Below are positions 1 through 12,155 of a stretch of 53,120 bases of DNA, piece by piece. A program made the translations under genes and the position numbers. The stretch is from Nemertoderma westbladi (taxonomy: Eukaryota > Xenacoelomorpha > Nemertodermatida > Nemertodermatidae): positions 1-53,120 of the forward strand of contig JAUCBJ010003994.1 of assembly GCA_032718475.1 (NCBI GenBank), read 5' to 3'. Each line of letters starts with the position of its first letter. Positions within the stretch are counted from its first letter, which is position 1. The notes beneath the pieces were generated by a model. The model ran no database searches. It had not been told where the DNA came from and worked only from the letters and a program-made list of their open reading frames with translations.

Positions 1-822
1 AGGATCGGCATGCTGCGTTGCAGCTGCATTTTTAAGAATGCTGTGCCGGCTTGTCAACAAAATTGCACCGCCACAACTCCCTATCACCCATGACATTTGC
101 TAGATCATCCGCATCTTTAAGGCCAGTGTCCTTTAAGATGCGTCTCAAGAAAGTCATGGGCTGTCCACCATGCTTATTCACTCCATGAGGCTGCCAAAGT
201 ACAAGATTATGCACTGGCTGGTCCTCACGGCGAAAGCAATGTCCTGCAAAGCGGAGGCGATTTTGTTCTAGTGTCAAGCTTGGGGGAACCAATGAGACAC
301 CTCCAATGTTATATAGTGTCTGGTTGGAGATGTGTGCATTGTACTTGACACAATGAACCCGGCGTAGCATTCTTGTGAATGTGCCATCCAGAGATTTGGT
401 GTCCTCAGCAGTTAGAGCCCAGCATGGACTCCCATAGAGGAGTACTGGAACTACTGCTGCTCTAAATAATCGGACCTTAAGTTTCCGATTAATTCTCGGT
501 GACTTCCAAATCCTGGAAAGCCTATTCAAGGCTGCCCATGCCTTTCCTTACGTATTCGAAGGTCCTCACCTGACTTCCGGATCCATGATCCCAGGTAACA
601 GAAGTCGTCCACATGCTCAAGCATACCATCCTTTGAGCTTATGCTCATCCGATCAGAGACTTGCTGAGGACTTTCAAAGTTAACTGTCAGAATTTTGGTC
701 TTTCTGGAGTTAATAAAAAGACCTTTAAAGCTTTCCAGTTCGCTTCTTGAACTGGGTTCCAGCCGAAAACAATCCATTTCCAGAGATAAAATCCTGAAGA
801 TGGACAGAATTTCGGTTAACAC
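1..822 (-). mobile_element. 5'-truncated RTE-like LINE, 3' half of reverse transcriptase
   Basis: Two minus-strand reading frames (526-822, then 32-529) together give the end of a non-LTR retrotransposon RT and its C-terminal tail. Visible are KTKILTVN and the thumb-type motif VDDFCYLGSWI in the first frame, then VRLFRAAVVPVLLYGSPCW, RFAGHCFRR and a terminal DR-x-x-W pattern in the second. The frames join through a one-base shift near 540-548, so the copy is dead. The 5' part of the RT and the endonuclease are missing, as expected from incomplete reverse transcription. The 3' end coincides with the window start. A second copy at 10507-10872 shows that the element ends in a short TAG-repeat tail, which suits the RTE clade. 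Clade assignment is by eye; that it is a LINE is secure. Confidence 0.85.
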
Positions 823-1661
823 TATTGCTATTTACATATTTACATATTATTATCTAGTTGTTGAATAAAAAGGTTGGGAACGATTCAATGTGCGATATTT
901 GAAATATTAGCATATTATCAACATTATGGAACGCAAAATTTAATTCCCACAACTACACTTTGACAGCTGAGCAACATTTCACTTCTTATTGTCAATTAGA
1001 GTTACGTACATTAAATAAAAAATAATGCATTAATTATTTTTTATCTGTAATCAGTCAGTTAGTGTAATATCAAGCTTTACATCATTTATATATCCTATCT
1101 ATAGGGCCTATTGTCATCGTTATAATACTGTCATCAACTCAGGCTAAGCGCAATTGTAATATAAAGGCTTAGTAGGTTTTGTATATCTGGGACGTTTACA
1201 ATAGCTGTTGGGTGAACAGACCGGAACAATTCCCCAATTTTCATAGAAGGCTTGTACGTACATTATATTGGTTGCTTCCAATATTTTTTTATTAGGCTAA
1301 CTGAGAATGTATTAGGTAGAAATAATAATTAGTAGTTTTATTTATCTAATACAGTAAGACCCCTTCCCACAATAAAAGTGATCTTTGGGGCCGTTTCCCA
1401 GGTTGCAGATAGTGATAACATTTCACACATCACACTAATCGTGATTGTAATTGTAATTGTGATTTGTTTGCCTCGGTGACTCCGACTGTATTACATTAGA
1501 TGGGAGGAAGTTAGTTTGTTTGGTTGATGCAAGTTATTCTTGGTTTGCATCTTCCAATCACATGTATTTCTTGGAGTCTGTTTAAGACATGTTCGTTTAA
1601 AGCCATTTTGATGGCGTTCTAGTAATTATTATAATATATATTATATTATATTATATTACAG
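823..1661. other. AT-rich intronic or intergenic sequence, no gene seen
   Basis: No supported coding frame, RNA gene or repeat structure is visible. It ends in a TATAT-rich tract and the AG acceptor at 1660-1661 of the next exon. Confidence 0.5.
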
Positions 1662-1838
1662 ATGCTGGTGAATGGACGGATTGGACTAATGGTACGAACC
1701 TGTGTCCCAGTCACGATCAACCTGAAGAAACTCCGAAACATAGAAAATATAAGTTATGTGTGAAAACGAGATGGAGTGGTGGTTGTGATGGTATAGAAAT
1801 ACTCACAGCTTGCCCAGTTGATAAAATGGTATTTTATG
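1662..1838 (+). CDS. Internal exon, thrombospondin type-1-like segment of a secreted protein
   Basis: A 177-bp open stretch lies between a TTACAG acceptor (AG at 1660-1661) and a GGTATG-type donor after 1838, giving phase 1-1 boundaries and 59 codons. The translation contains GEWTDWTNGTNLC, HRKYKLCVKTRW and DGIEILTACPVDK: a W-x-x-W pair, then basic residues and four cysteines, as in degenerate TSP1 repeats of matrix and cell-surface proteins. A second possible donor lies after 1828, but it would give a phase 0 end. The symmetric phase matches the EGF and LamG exons further along the same strand, so all three may be one gene. Domain identity is tentative; the exon structure is better supported than the family name. 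Confidence 0.55.
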
Positions 1839-2035
1839 GTATGCAGTATAACTACTTTAGTAAAGTATTCATATATGTATATTTCATACACCATATACTA
1901 CCAGATTTATTTTGCAGTTAATCTTGGTATGTTTTTTGATTTTTCAACTTTACAAGACATTTTTTCACACTTTGATGATTCCTATAACTCAAATGTTTTC
2001 AGTTGATATCTGTTGTGTATGTAAACTAGATATCA

Positions 2036-4984
2036 CTCCAGGGGAATATACAGGCCTACTGGAGGTCAAACTAGGTTGGAGAGCGCTGAATATGCAGGCC
2101 TACTGGAGGACAAACTAGGTTGGAGAGCGCTGAATATACAGGCCTACTTGAGGTCACACTAAGATGGAGAGCGCTGAATATACAGGCCTACTTGAGTTCA
2201 AACTGAGATGGACAGCGCTGAATATGCAGGCTTACTGGAGGTCCAACTAGGATGGAGAGAGCTGAATATGCAGGCCTACTGGAGTTCAAACTAGATTGGA
2301 GAGCGCTGGATATGCAGGCCTACGGGAGGTCAAACTAGATTGGAGTGCACTGAATATGCAGGCCTACTGGAGGTCAAACTAGGATGGAGAGCGCTGAATA
2401 TACAGGCCTACTGGAGTTCAAACTAGGATGGAGAGCGCTGAATATACAGGCCTACTGCAGGTCAAACTAGGATGGAGAGCGCTGAATATGCAGGCCTACT
2501 GGAGGTCAAACTAGATTGGAGAGTACTGAATATGCAGGCCTACTGGAGGTCAAACTAGATTGGAGAGTACTGAATATACAGGCCTACTGGAGGTCAAACT
2601 AAATGGAGAGCGCTGAATATACAGGCCTACTGGAGGTCAAACTAGGATGGAGAGCGCTGAATATGCAGGCCTACTGGAGGTCAAACTAGATTGGAGAGTA
2701 CTGAATATGCAGGCCTACTGGAGGTCAAACTAGGATGGAGAGCGCTGAATATACAGGCCTACTGCAGGTCAAACTAGGATGGAGAGCGCTGAATATGCAG
2801 GCCTACTGGAGGTCAAACTAGATTGGAGAGTACTGAATATGCAGGCCTACTGGAGGTCAAACTAGATTGGAGAGTACTGAATATACAGGCCTACTGGAGG
2901 TCAAACTAAATGGAGAGCGCTGAATATACAGGCCTACTGGAGGTCAAACTAGGATGGAGAGCGCTGAATATGCAGGCCTACTGGAGTTCAAACTAGATTG
3001 GAGAGCGCTGAATATGCAGGCCTACTGGAGGTCAACCTAAATGGAGAGCGCTGGATATGCAGGCCTACTGGAGGTCAAACTAGGATGGAGAGCGCTGAAT
3101 ATACAGGCCTACTGGAGGTCAAACTAGGATGGAGAGCGCTGAATATGCAGGCCTACTGGAGGTCAAACTAGGATGGAGAGCGCTGAATATGCAGGCCTAC
3201 TGGAGGTCAAACTAGGATGGAGAGCGCTGAATATACAGGCCTACTGGAGGTCAAACTAGATTGGAGAGCGCTGAATATGCAGGCCTACCGGAGTTCAAAC
3301 TACATTGGAGAGCGCTTAATATACAGGCCTACTGGAGGTCAAACTAGGATGGAGAGCGCTGAATATACAGGCCTACTTGAGGTCAAACTAGGATGGAGAG
3401 CGCTGAATATACAGGCCTACTTGAGTTCAAACTGAGATGGACAGCGCTGAATATGCAGGCTTACTGGAGGTCAAACTAGGATGGAGAGAGCTGAATATGC
3501 AGGCCTACTGGAGTTCAAACTAGATTGGAGAGCGCTGGATATGCAGGCCTACGGGAGGTCAAACTAGATTGGAGAGCACTGAATATGCAGGCCTACTGGA
3601 GGTCAAACTAGGATGGAGAGCGCTGAATATACTGGCCTACTGGAGGTCAAACTAGGATGGAGAGCGCTGAATATGCAAGCCTACTGGAGATCAAACTAGG
3701 ATGGAGAGTGCTGAATATACAGGCCTACTGGAGGTCAAACTAGGATGGAGAGCGCTGAATATGCAGGCCTACTGGAGGTCAAACTAGATTGGAGAGTACT
3801 GAATATACAAGCCTACTGGAGGTCAAACTAAATGGAGAGCGCTGGATATGCAGGCCTACTGGAGGTCAAACTAAATGGAGAGCGCTGGATATGCAGGCCT
3901 ACTGGAGGTCAAACTAGGATGGAGAGCGCTGAATATACAGGCCTACTGGAGGTCAAACTAGGATGGAGAGCGCTGAATATGCAGGCCTACTGGAGGTCAA
4001 ACTAGGATGGAGAGCGCTGAATATGCAGGCCTACTGGAGGTCAAACTAGGATGGAGAGCGCTGAATATACAGGCCTACTGGAGGTCAAACTAGATTGGAG
4101 AGCGCTGAATATGCAGGCCTACCGGAGTTCAAACTACATTGGAGAGCGCTGAATATACAGGCCTACTGGAGGTCAAACTAGGATGGAGAGCGCTGAATAT
4201 ACAGGCCTACTGGAGGTCAAACTAGGATGGAGAGCGCTGAATATACAGGCCTACTGGAGGTCAAACTAGGATGGAGAGCGCTGAATATACAGGCCTACTG
4301 GAGGTCAAACTAGGATGGAGAGCGCTGAATATGCAGGCCTACTGTAGGACAAACTAGGATGGAGAGCGCTGAATATGCAGGCCTACTGGAGGTCAAACTA
4401 GGATGGAGAGCGCTGAATATGCAGGCGTACTGGAGGTCAAACTAGGATGGAGAGCGCTGAATATGCAGGCCTACTGGAGGTCAAACTAGGATGGAGAGCG
4501 CTGAATATGCAGGCCTACTGGAGTTCAAACTAGATTGGAGAGCACTGAATATGCAGGCCTACTAGAGGTCAACCTAAATGGAGAGCGCTGGATATGCAGG
4601 CCTACTGGAGGTCAAACTAGGATGGAGAGCGCTGAATATACAGGTCTACTGGAGGTCAAACTAGGATGGAGAGCGCTGAATATGCAGGCCTACTGGAGGT
4701 CAAACTAGGATGGAGAGCGCTGAATATACAGGCCTACTGGGGGTCAAACTAGATTGGAGAGCGCTGAATATACAGGCCTACTGAAGGTCAAACTATATTG
4801 GAGAGCGCTGAATATACAGGCCTACTGGAGGTCAAACTAGGATGGAGAGCGCTGAATATACAGGCCTACTAGAGGTCAAACTAGGATGGAGAGCGCTGAA
4901 TATGCAGGCCTACTGGAGGTCAAACTAGGATGGAGAGCGCTGAATATGCAGGCCTACTGGAGGTCAAACTAGGATGGAGAGCGC
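2036..4984. repeat. 44-bp minisatellite array, about 67 copies
   Basis: The unit is 44 bp, with occasional 43-bp copies, and contains GAGCGCTGAATAT, CAGGCCTACTGGAGG and TCAAACTA. Variants recur in blocks. A stretch with CTTGAGTTCAAACTGAG followed by GGCTTACTGG appears near 2191 and again near 3420, 1229 bp (28 units) apart. A smaller block with GAGAGTACTG repeats about 305 bp apart (2456 and 2764). The array therefore grew partly by duplicating multi-unit segments. It lies just after the donor of the TSP1-like exon, inside the presumed intron. Because 44 is not a multiple of 3, open frames through it are chance. Confidence 0.97.
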
Positions 4985-6376
4985 CTCCTTTTAAGTTCCC
5001 TCCACTTCCCCTACTCTACACTGACAGGAAGGCTAATATTTTTCCATGTGAAAGGAGGGATGATGCTAATTAGGGCAAACATTACCTACCTAATGTGGGG
5101 GGGGGGTTCTCATTTACTACTATAGTATCTGCTATATATTATTATATCAAGTTATCGAGTTGCTACTGTATGTCGTTCACATTAGTTTCTACGTAGATTT
5201 TTCTAGTTAGTATGTTCGTGTTCGTTCAAGTTAGGAATACAATATTTCATGACCCTTTCGTATATGGCATGCATTTTGTATTCATATTCAAATGTTTTTC
5301 TTTTTTCTCCTCTAAAAAATGTTTTTTCTCTGTTTTTATCTCAATGTTTTATTTTTCAATGCATTTCAGACATTTCTAAAATGTTTCCATTGTTAAAATT
5401 ATACATCTACTTGTGTTAAATAATCAGATTTCAGAGTGATAATGATTGGCAACAATAATTAATACTGTAATTCGGGTAAATTAATCGAAGACAGTGTAAA
5501 CACAGAAATTACTCTTTATAAGCCACTACTTTAAAATTACAATGTATGTAAACAGAACTTCAGTAAGTGTTTAATGAAACTATTAATATATAACAGGTGA
5601 TCAATATTATCTTAACCTGTAAATTAAATTAAATTAAATTAGACACACTGGTTTGGCCTTCAGTATCTAGGTCTACATTGTTGTACTGGATGGAAGTTTT
5701 CTGCAAAGTTTGTTAATGATTGAATTGAAGATATCAAGCAGGTTTAGTGAGATTCATATACAGTATATCTGATATATTGTAATAAATTTTAATATTAATA
5801 CTTTGCAAAATTTATTGCATTTAAATTGAATTGATCAGTAATGGTAAGCGATCTTTCAATCTATAAGTTTTACCGTTCTTCACTTCTGTTGTTGGTTTTT
5901 CGTTTCAGTTCCGCATTACTACTGACTTTATATGGTCTGCCTACTACTTATCCGCGCATTCCGTTATAAGAGCTACGGAATGCGGTTACAACAGTTGTTT
6001 TTCATCACAGTAAAACGCCAACCGTTACAAATGACATACCAACCGCTAACACTCGTGTATCCACAGCCTAATTTTCTACTCCTGGGAAAGCTGCCGAGCA
6101 CAAACCAAACTTCACTAACATAGTCTTGGGCAGGGTAGGAATTTCATACAAACATCCCGGTAATCTTTATCATATTGCTTGAAACAACTAGTTCAACTCA
6201 CCATTTTTAATTGCAATCAATGACATTCACAACTAGTTGTAGTACAACTCATCGTCATCGAAAGATTGCAAGAATTATCATTCACTATAGACCAATTATT
6301 GTTTACGTGTTCTTTATTTTATGATTAGTTGGGCAACAGCAGTATGGTATGGAGCCCCTAAAGGGACATTTTGAAA
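4985..6376. other. AT-rich intronic sequence with a G tract and a small hairpin
   Basis: No convincing gene. It holds a G10 run (5097-5106), an AAATT pentamer run near 5625-5640 and a perfect inverted repeat with 10-bp arms (5955-5964 and 5975-5984, CGCATTCCGT). A splice-acceptor-like CAG at about 5907 is followed only by a short frame that stops, so no exon is called. Confidence 0.5.
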
Positions 6377-6892
6377 TCTAGAGCGCTCTGGATATTATTA
6401 AGAGCACACTAGATAATTATTAAGAGCACACTAGATAATTATTAAGAGCGCTCTTAATAATTATCTAGAGCGCATTAGATAATTCGTGATTTGATTGGTT
6501 GGACTGATTTAGTGGGAAGTTCAAAATGCCTGATCTCATCTATTCTTTACACCGGCAGACCGGTAACAGATTTATAATTAATTAGCGTACAGATACCACC
6601 CTAAGCCTTTACTTGACTTATGCATTAGAACTTCCCACCATATCACTCCAATCAATCAAATCACAAATTTTCTAGAGCGCTCTAGATAATTATTAAGAGC
6701 GCACTTGATAATTATTAAGAGCGCTCTTAATAATTATCAAGTGCGCTCTTAATAATTATCTAGAGAGCTCTAGATAATTATAAAGAGTGCTCTAGATAAT
6801 TATAAAGAGCGCTCTAGATAATTATTAAGAGCGCACTAGATAATAATTCTGATTTGATTGGTGGGACTGATTTGGTGGGAAGTTTAAATTGC
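6377..6892. repeat. Foldback (inverted and tandem) repeat element
   Basis: Two blocks (about 6377-6485 and 6671-6845) consist of a ~21-bp unit built on AGATAATTATTAAGAGCGC, itself partly palindromic through GAGCGCTC and AATAATTATT. A 37-bp flank containing GATTTGATTGG and GTGGGAAGTT occurs at 6487-6524, inverted at 6629-6665, and again direct at 6848-6892. The whole can fold into large stem-loops, typical of foldback or MITE-derived elements. No coding frame. No target-site duplication could be fixed. Confidence 0.8.
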
Positions 6893-9800
6893 TTAATCTG
6901 GAACTGCTGATTACGAAGTGCTTAACCCTTTATCTACCACAATTTCAAAATGGATGCCAAACAATGCCTATCATAATTATCATTTACTCTTTGCCCAAAT
7001 AGCCCAAAAAAATCAAAATTTTGATTTGGTGCCCCATGGCTTTCGAGATATAACTGGCTTTATAAGTCCATCTGGTAGACAATGACAAAATGTAGGAATG
7101 GTATATATATAAATGCTATACCAGTATTTGGCTATTGAATAAATAAGAAATTTGTCTTAAATCCAATCTTGTTTAAATCTACACAATTACAGAGGAGCCA
7201 CTATGAATCTTTATCACCCAAAGGGCACAGAACAGCTGTGGTGAGTGAGTATACTTGGTTCATCCAAGTTAACCTTAGATTAGAATGAGTGTGACCGACC
7301 ATACCAACAATACCACGATGTGATACTGTGCCTGGATTGGAAGGGCAAAGGCAACTTCGATCACCTTTTTCTGATGGCTGTCTCCTCCAACAGTTGGGTG
7401 TTACAGTGATTGCATCCTCTTTTCAGAGGGGATAATAGCATCAAGGATATATAACAATTTCAATGCATTGGATTCCAGTTGGTGGTATAGAGATCCTGGC
7501 GATCCTTCTGAGCGTATCACATTATGTCATTGATGGAAAAGGTGAGGCAGCCAGATGATATGTTGCAGGGACAACATTACATTGCACAGTAGAGAAAAAC
7601 TTCCTGTAACTGCAACCATCTGATGATCTGGTGGTTTTGAGTGGGAGCAGTGTTCCTCAACTAGGCCTATAGCATAACAAAGTCATCCACATAGTGATAG
7701 GTAGGTACAGTATGTTGTATGGGCCAGTGTTCAATAATTATATTGGCATAATCATCACCATACTTATATGGTACTACTACTACTATTGGCTTGCTGCAAT
7801 GCAGCTGCATTATATAGCTACCTGCTTTACATTACAGGGCAGTCAGCCCGCCTTGTCGCATTGGGGATATCGAGTGTTATGGTATTAACTGAGTCTATTC
7901 TAGTCACTCGGCTCAGGTTCACCAATGGCTTGGTTGGTCGGGATGGAGCATTATAGAGTAGTCACCAACTACAGAATCTTTCCTCCCTCGTAATCTGGCC
8001 TCCCTGATGACCCAGGGTTTGGGCCAGAAAGGTTATCAGGACAGGGACTAACAGAATTGCTGGCTATAGTACGGGTTTGGGGTGCTTTTTTGCTAGTCAG
8101 CTCTTGGGGCAAATACCACACCCTGGTTTGCCATTCCACAGGGTGGATGTCGCAGTTGAGTCAGATATGGAGCCCATCACCCATACCTACTCAGAAGCAC
8201 ATCACCCACCTGCAGCTATTCTGCTGGGCCATGCTCTTATACATGAAATAGTTTAAAATGTCTTTTAACCCTATTTGACTCGGGGGTGGGGGTCATTTGA
8301 GAATATTTTTTGTAATTCATATGGTGGGAAAAACCAAGATTTCGTGACCTTTCCTAAAATTTAAATTAACATAGCTATGTTCATTTTCGTGCTGTGGTCC
8401 CTTTCTTGCACCCATCTCCAGTATTTTGAGCTAAAATTTTCAAAAGTGTTAATGGCTCGCCTAAATTATTTTATGTATGGTACATAGCGGTTTTTTTAGA
8501 TGTTGATCACGATTATTGAACTCAAATATAACATTCGAGAAAATTTTTGGTAATTTTAAATGTGCCTCCTAGGGCAAGAAAAAACAAGCAGTCCAAATAT
8601 GATAATGGAAATCACCACCAAATCAAACTAATTTTATGCCATTAGGGGTTTTCCGGGATGCTGATCATGAATGGGACACTCATATCATATCATATCCGAT
8701 TCATTGGGGCATGTGCCAAAGTGAAGTGGCCCGAAAAATGCAATTAGCATATTTTGATGATGATAAATCAATAACAAATTAACCTGATTTGCTGGCATTA
8801 TTGGGTTTCTGCTTAGCTGAATTCGTATATGACACTAATCAAGTTTTTTACTGATTGATTGTGGTACTTTAAAATATGTGCCAAATTTGTATGAAAATTA
8901 CAAGTAGGGCAAATTGATAAAAATTAGATGTTTACACTTCCATAAAATATTTTTACAAGTTCTATCGTGATCAGCGACCTCAAAAACCTCTATAGCTTCA
9001 GAATTATCCTTCCAAACATAACATTTGTTAGTTTGAAATTTTTTAACTTGTACTTTTCATCTGTAAAAGTAAAGTAAAAAGTAAATTTGCTGTGATATCA
9101 TAAAAGACACTTTTTTATAGGCAAAATCGAAAAAAATTCCGCCTTCATGGGGATATCGACGGTGAGTTGAACTACTGTAGTTGTGTTTCAAAGTATTCAA
9201 GGTATTATTCAATGCTGACAACGAACTATTCTATTTCAGAGGTAGTGGGGTAGTTGATAGCGACGAACTGGTAGTAAACCCGTCCCGTAGCTTACTCCAA
9301 ATTTCACCTTTGATAATTTAGTATTTGGCTCATTATCTCCAGCTATTCCATCCAATAACTCACTTTTTTTTGTTACGGTTTTAATATAATTTGCTTGTTC
9401 CCAGTGAAGATTTTGTCCAGGGTCTTTTTAAGTTGTTTCTCAATATTATTGATCTTTTCTCTTATTGTTTCTCTGAAATAGCAACACTGTTGGCAGCGTC
9501 AGCAGCAATGATATTCCTTATTAATTGTAGCTTACTGTCCCGAGCTGTTGGAGTTTAGATTTACTCAGAAGATTCGTACCGTGTTGCTCTATAACCCCAA
9601 CAAAAGTCAACATTTTATTTTACTGGAAGACATTTTACTGGAAGATACTTGAACAGTATTTAGGGCTATCAGATACCTAAGTCTGGAAAACTTTAAATAA
9701 GCAAAGCTTTATTTAAATTGAAAGTTTTTGGGCAATGTTTACTCTAAATTGAGATAAGTCACCGGATACTACTTTTATTACATTCTTACTACTTTTTACT

Positions 9801-10074
9801 AGATTCTTTCTACTTTTTACTACATTCTTACTACTTTTCACTAGATTCTTACTACTTTTTACTATATTATTTTCAATACAAAAAATAACTATATAGTAAA
9901 TGGTTAACCATTAACCATTTACAATAATATTGTAGTATTTTTGCATCCCAGCCACTGTATTTGTAATTCAAATATCATCTGTGTTTTTATCAGTTTTTAT
10001 TGAAAATCTACCAGACGTTCATGGATTTCCTGGTGACCGACCACCTTATTGGAATTCCCAAACTATGTGAGTAC
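6893..10074. other. Non-coding stretch with degenerate mobile-element debris
   Basis: No intact gene. At 7772-7815 a CTACTACTACTA run followed by TGCTGCAATGCAGCTGC resembles the 3' tip of the RTE-like LINE seen at 1 and 10507. At 8258-8372 a segment starting TTTTAACCCTATTTGACTC is related to 14924-15062. At 9775-9870 a ~20-bp tandem repeat (CTTACTACTTTTTACTAGAT-like) is present. The 7250-8250 stretch has mixed short frames without recognisable domains. Confidence 0.45.
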
Positions 10075-10430
10075 GTCTATATACAAGGCTGCGGTAAAAA
10101 TCGTGAACTTTTGTTAATCTCTTAGCTTTTCACCAGAACCTGTTCACCCGTTTCACCATCTGAAGAAATATCCAAAATATTAGGGTAGTGTATATAGTGG
10201 AACATGTGTCTCCAAGGGGTCGAAATAAAAAAAAAGCGATCATTTTTAAAAAATAGAATTTTTCAAACATTGGTGAAGTACTTGAACTTCGGCCAATCCC
10301 TTAGATTTTCACAAGAAATGTCAGATTTGGCTATTTTATGAACTATCCATAATATTAGCTCAATCAATATAGTGGAACATGTGTCTCTGTTGAGTCGAAA
10401 TTTCGAAAAAAAATTGACTTTTTGAAGAAA
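10075..10430 (+). repeat. Left arm of a long-range inverted repeat
   Basis: This segment is a diverged reverse complement of 14175-14512. Shared landmarks in the same order include CTCTTAGCTTTTCACCAGAA, AATATCCAAAATATTAGGG, GTGTATATAGTGGAACATGT, ACTTCGGCCAATCCCTTAGA and GTCGAAATTTCG. It contains two internal half-copies of the TAGTGGAACATGTGTCTC motif. The two arms bound a 3.7-kb interior filled with mobile-element fragments. They may be two independent copies of one dispersed repeat or the ends of a larger foldback structure. Confidence 0.85.
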
Positions 10431-10499
10431 AATCATTCTTTTTAATCATTTGCTTATTTCTTGATGTATCATTGCTATATCATTGCCTGCAATAACTCT

Positions 10500-10872
10500 A
10501 CTACTACTAGGATCGGCATGCTGCATTGCAGCTGTACTTTTAACAATGTTGTGCCGGCTTGTCAACAAAATTGCACCACTACAACTCGCTATCACCCATG
10601 ACATTTGCTAGATCATCTGCATCTGTCATCTGTCATCATCGGCCAGTGTCCTTTACGATGCGTCTCAAGAAAGTCATGGGCTGTCCACCATGCCTATTCA
10701 CTCCATAGGGCTGCCAAAGCACAATATTATGTACTGGCTGGTCCTAACGGTGAAAGCAATGTCTTGCAAACCGGAGGCGGTTCCGTTCAAGTGTCAAGCC
10801 AGGAGAGATTAATGTAACACCTCCAATGTTGTATAGAGTCTGATTGGTGATGTGTTCGTGTACTTGACACAT
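10500..10872 (-). mobile_element. Second truncated copy of the RTE-like LINE, 3' end only
   Basis: The sequence closely follows window positions 1-350: GATCGGCATGCTGC, GTGCCGGCTTGTCAACAAAA, AAAGTCATGGGCTGTCCACC and ATGTACTGGCTGGTCC-like blocks occur in the same order. On the minus strand it codes for the extreme RT C-terminus. It differs by a small internal duplication (CATCTGTCATCTGTCATC near 10617-10634). Left of it is a CTACTACTACTA run (TAG repeats on the coding strand), the element's 3' tail. It is truncated at its 5' end near 10872, where the decayed gene-family copy begins. Confidence 0.9.
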
Positions 10873-11459
10873 GCACTGTGGGAATGGAAAAATACCTGCA
10901 AGTAATATGTTGAATCTCTCGAGCTTTCATAATTCCACTGTACCCAAGTTCTCTAACAAATTGCCGGGAATCATGGATCACAGCTATAAGTACTGTCTCG
11001 AGATAAGCAGAGTAAGCAAGCATTCGATTGGAGTACTGTATCAACAACTCTCTTGTGAATTGGGTCCAAGTATCGAGTCTATTTCACCAGGTAGAAGAAG
11101 TTTGATGTACCATCCTGGAGCAGGGATGAATGTTTTATAAGGAAAGAGATTGGTGCATAGACTTGGAATATATCTTACAAGTATGCAGAGTCCCAAATAT
11201 GTATCGATTGTGCTGATGTACAAACGACAAAGTCTGTTTGCAGTAGTGAGCCATCTTGCATGGGAAATCTGAACTGGCTCAGTTGCAGCCAAGGATTCTA
11301 AACAGGAACCTTCAATAAAGCTTAGAGATATCTTGTACATGAACTTTTGATCTGTACTAAGGTTTGATATAATTTCATCATCAAGATGATGAAAATTTGG
11401 AGACTCAATCTTTGCAAAGTCGACAACTGGTAACCTGCAAATTGATGGTTTTTTTAAAG
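10873..11459 (-). pseudogene. Decayed multi-copy invertebrate gene family, 3' part
   Basis: Minus-strand frames contain PSICRLPVVDF, HARWLTTANRLCRLYIS and, after a frame change near 11045, FVRELGYSGIMKAREIQ. This succession is familiar to me from uncharacterised, highly repeated proteins in many invertebrate genomes, possibly carried by transposons; the function is unknown. It continues upstream at 12151-12790, with an L2-like LINE inserted between the two parts. Frameshifts show that it is not functional. The family link rests on memory of motif order. Confidence 0.6.
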
Positions 11460-12155
11460 TGTCCATCTCGACACTAAGGCCGCAGAAACAATTATACATG
11501 CTCTCATGACTAGCCGCATAAACTACTGTAACACCCTTCTCTATGGAGTCCCAAGCTACCAATTACAGAAACTCCAACAAGTACAAAACACAGCTGCTAG
11601 GTTGCTTACAGGTGTACACAAATACGACCTTATATCACCGACGTTGAAGTCCCTCCACTGGCTGCCTGTGCGCAAACGTGTAGAATTTAAAATACTGCTG
11701 ATAACGCACAAGGCCTTGGTCGGCCACGCTCCCAAATATATAATCGAAATGCTCCATAAAGTTAGTTGCGATCGCCTCCAAACTAGAAGTTGTAGCACAG
11801 TAAGTCTCGTCGAACCACGGTTCCAGTCCTACACTCTCGGGTGGCGGGCGTTAGAGGTATGCGACGCCCCGGCTGTGGAACAAACTACCGGCTTCGCTAT
11901 GTGATATCCAGTCTACGGCATCATTCAAAGGAAAACTAAAGACTCACCTGTTTACCCACCCACCTACAAAATAGACTCATTTTTAGCCGAACGTTTTTTT
12001 TTTAAAACTTTGTTTTTACTTTTCTTAATTATGTACTCTACGCGGTTTTCTTTTTATTTAAATTGACTAACCTAACTCTGATTAGCGCCATAGAATACTA
12101 CCGGTAATGTTGGCGCTATACAAATGATTAAATATTATTATTATTATTATTAAAG
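11460..12155 (+). mobile_element. L2/CR1-like LINE, 5'-truncated, with its 3' tail
   Basis: The frame at 11506-11904 and the codons just before it code for the RT C-terminus: SRINYCNTLLYGVPSYQL, LQQVQNTAARLLTG and SLHWLPVRKRVEFKILL are hallmark motifs of L2/CR1 elements. A frameshift near 11850 leads into TPRLWNKLPASLCDIQS and a normal end at about 11970. The 3' untranslated part ends with GGCGCTATACAAATGATTAAA and an ATT-repeat tail. TAAAG occurs on both sides (11455-11459 and 12151-12155), a probable short target-site duplication. The element interrupts a decayed gene on the other strand. Confidence 0.88.

Noticed and set aside
2036-4984. Short frames in the 44-bp minisatellite (e.g. 3217-3435)
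   Set aside because: A 44-bp unit changes frame every copy; the frames are chance.
5907-6123. Possible exon after a good acceptor-like TTTCGTTTCAG
   Set aside because: The phase 1 frame needed for this gene stops at once. The other frames have no domain, and the sequence contains a small hairpin instead.
7193-7240. Possible 48-bp exon between an AG and a perfect GTGAGT donor
   Set aside because: Too short to judge, no domain, and phase 1 reading contains a stop.
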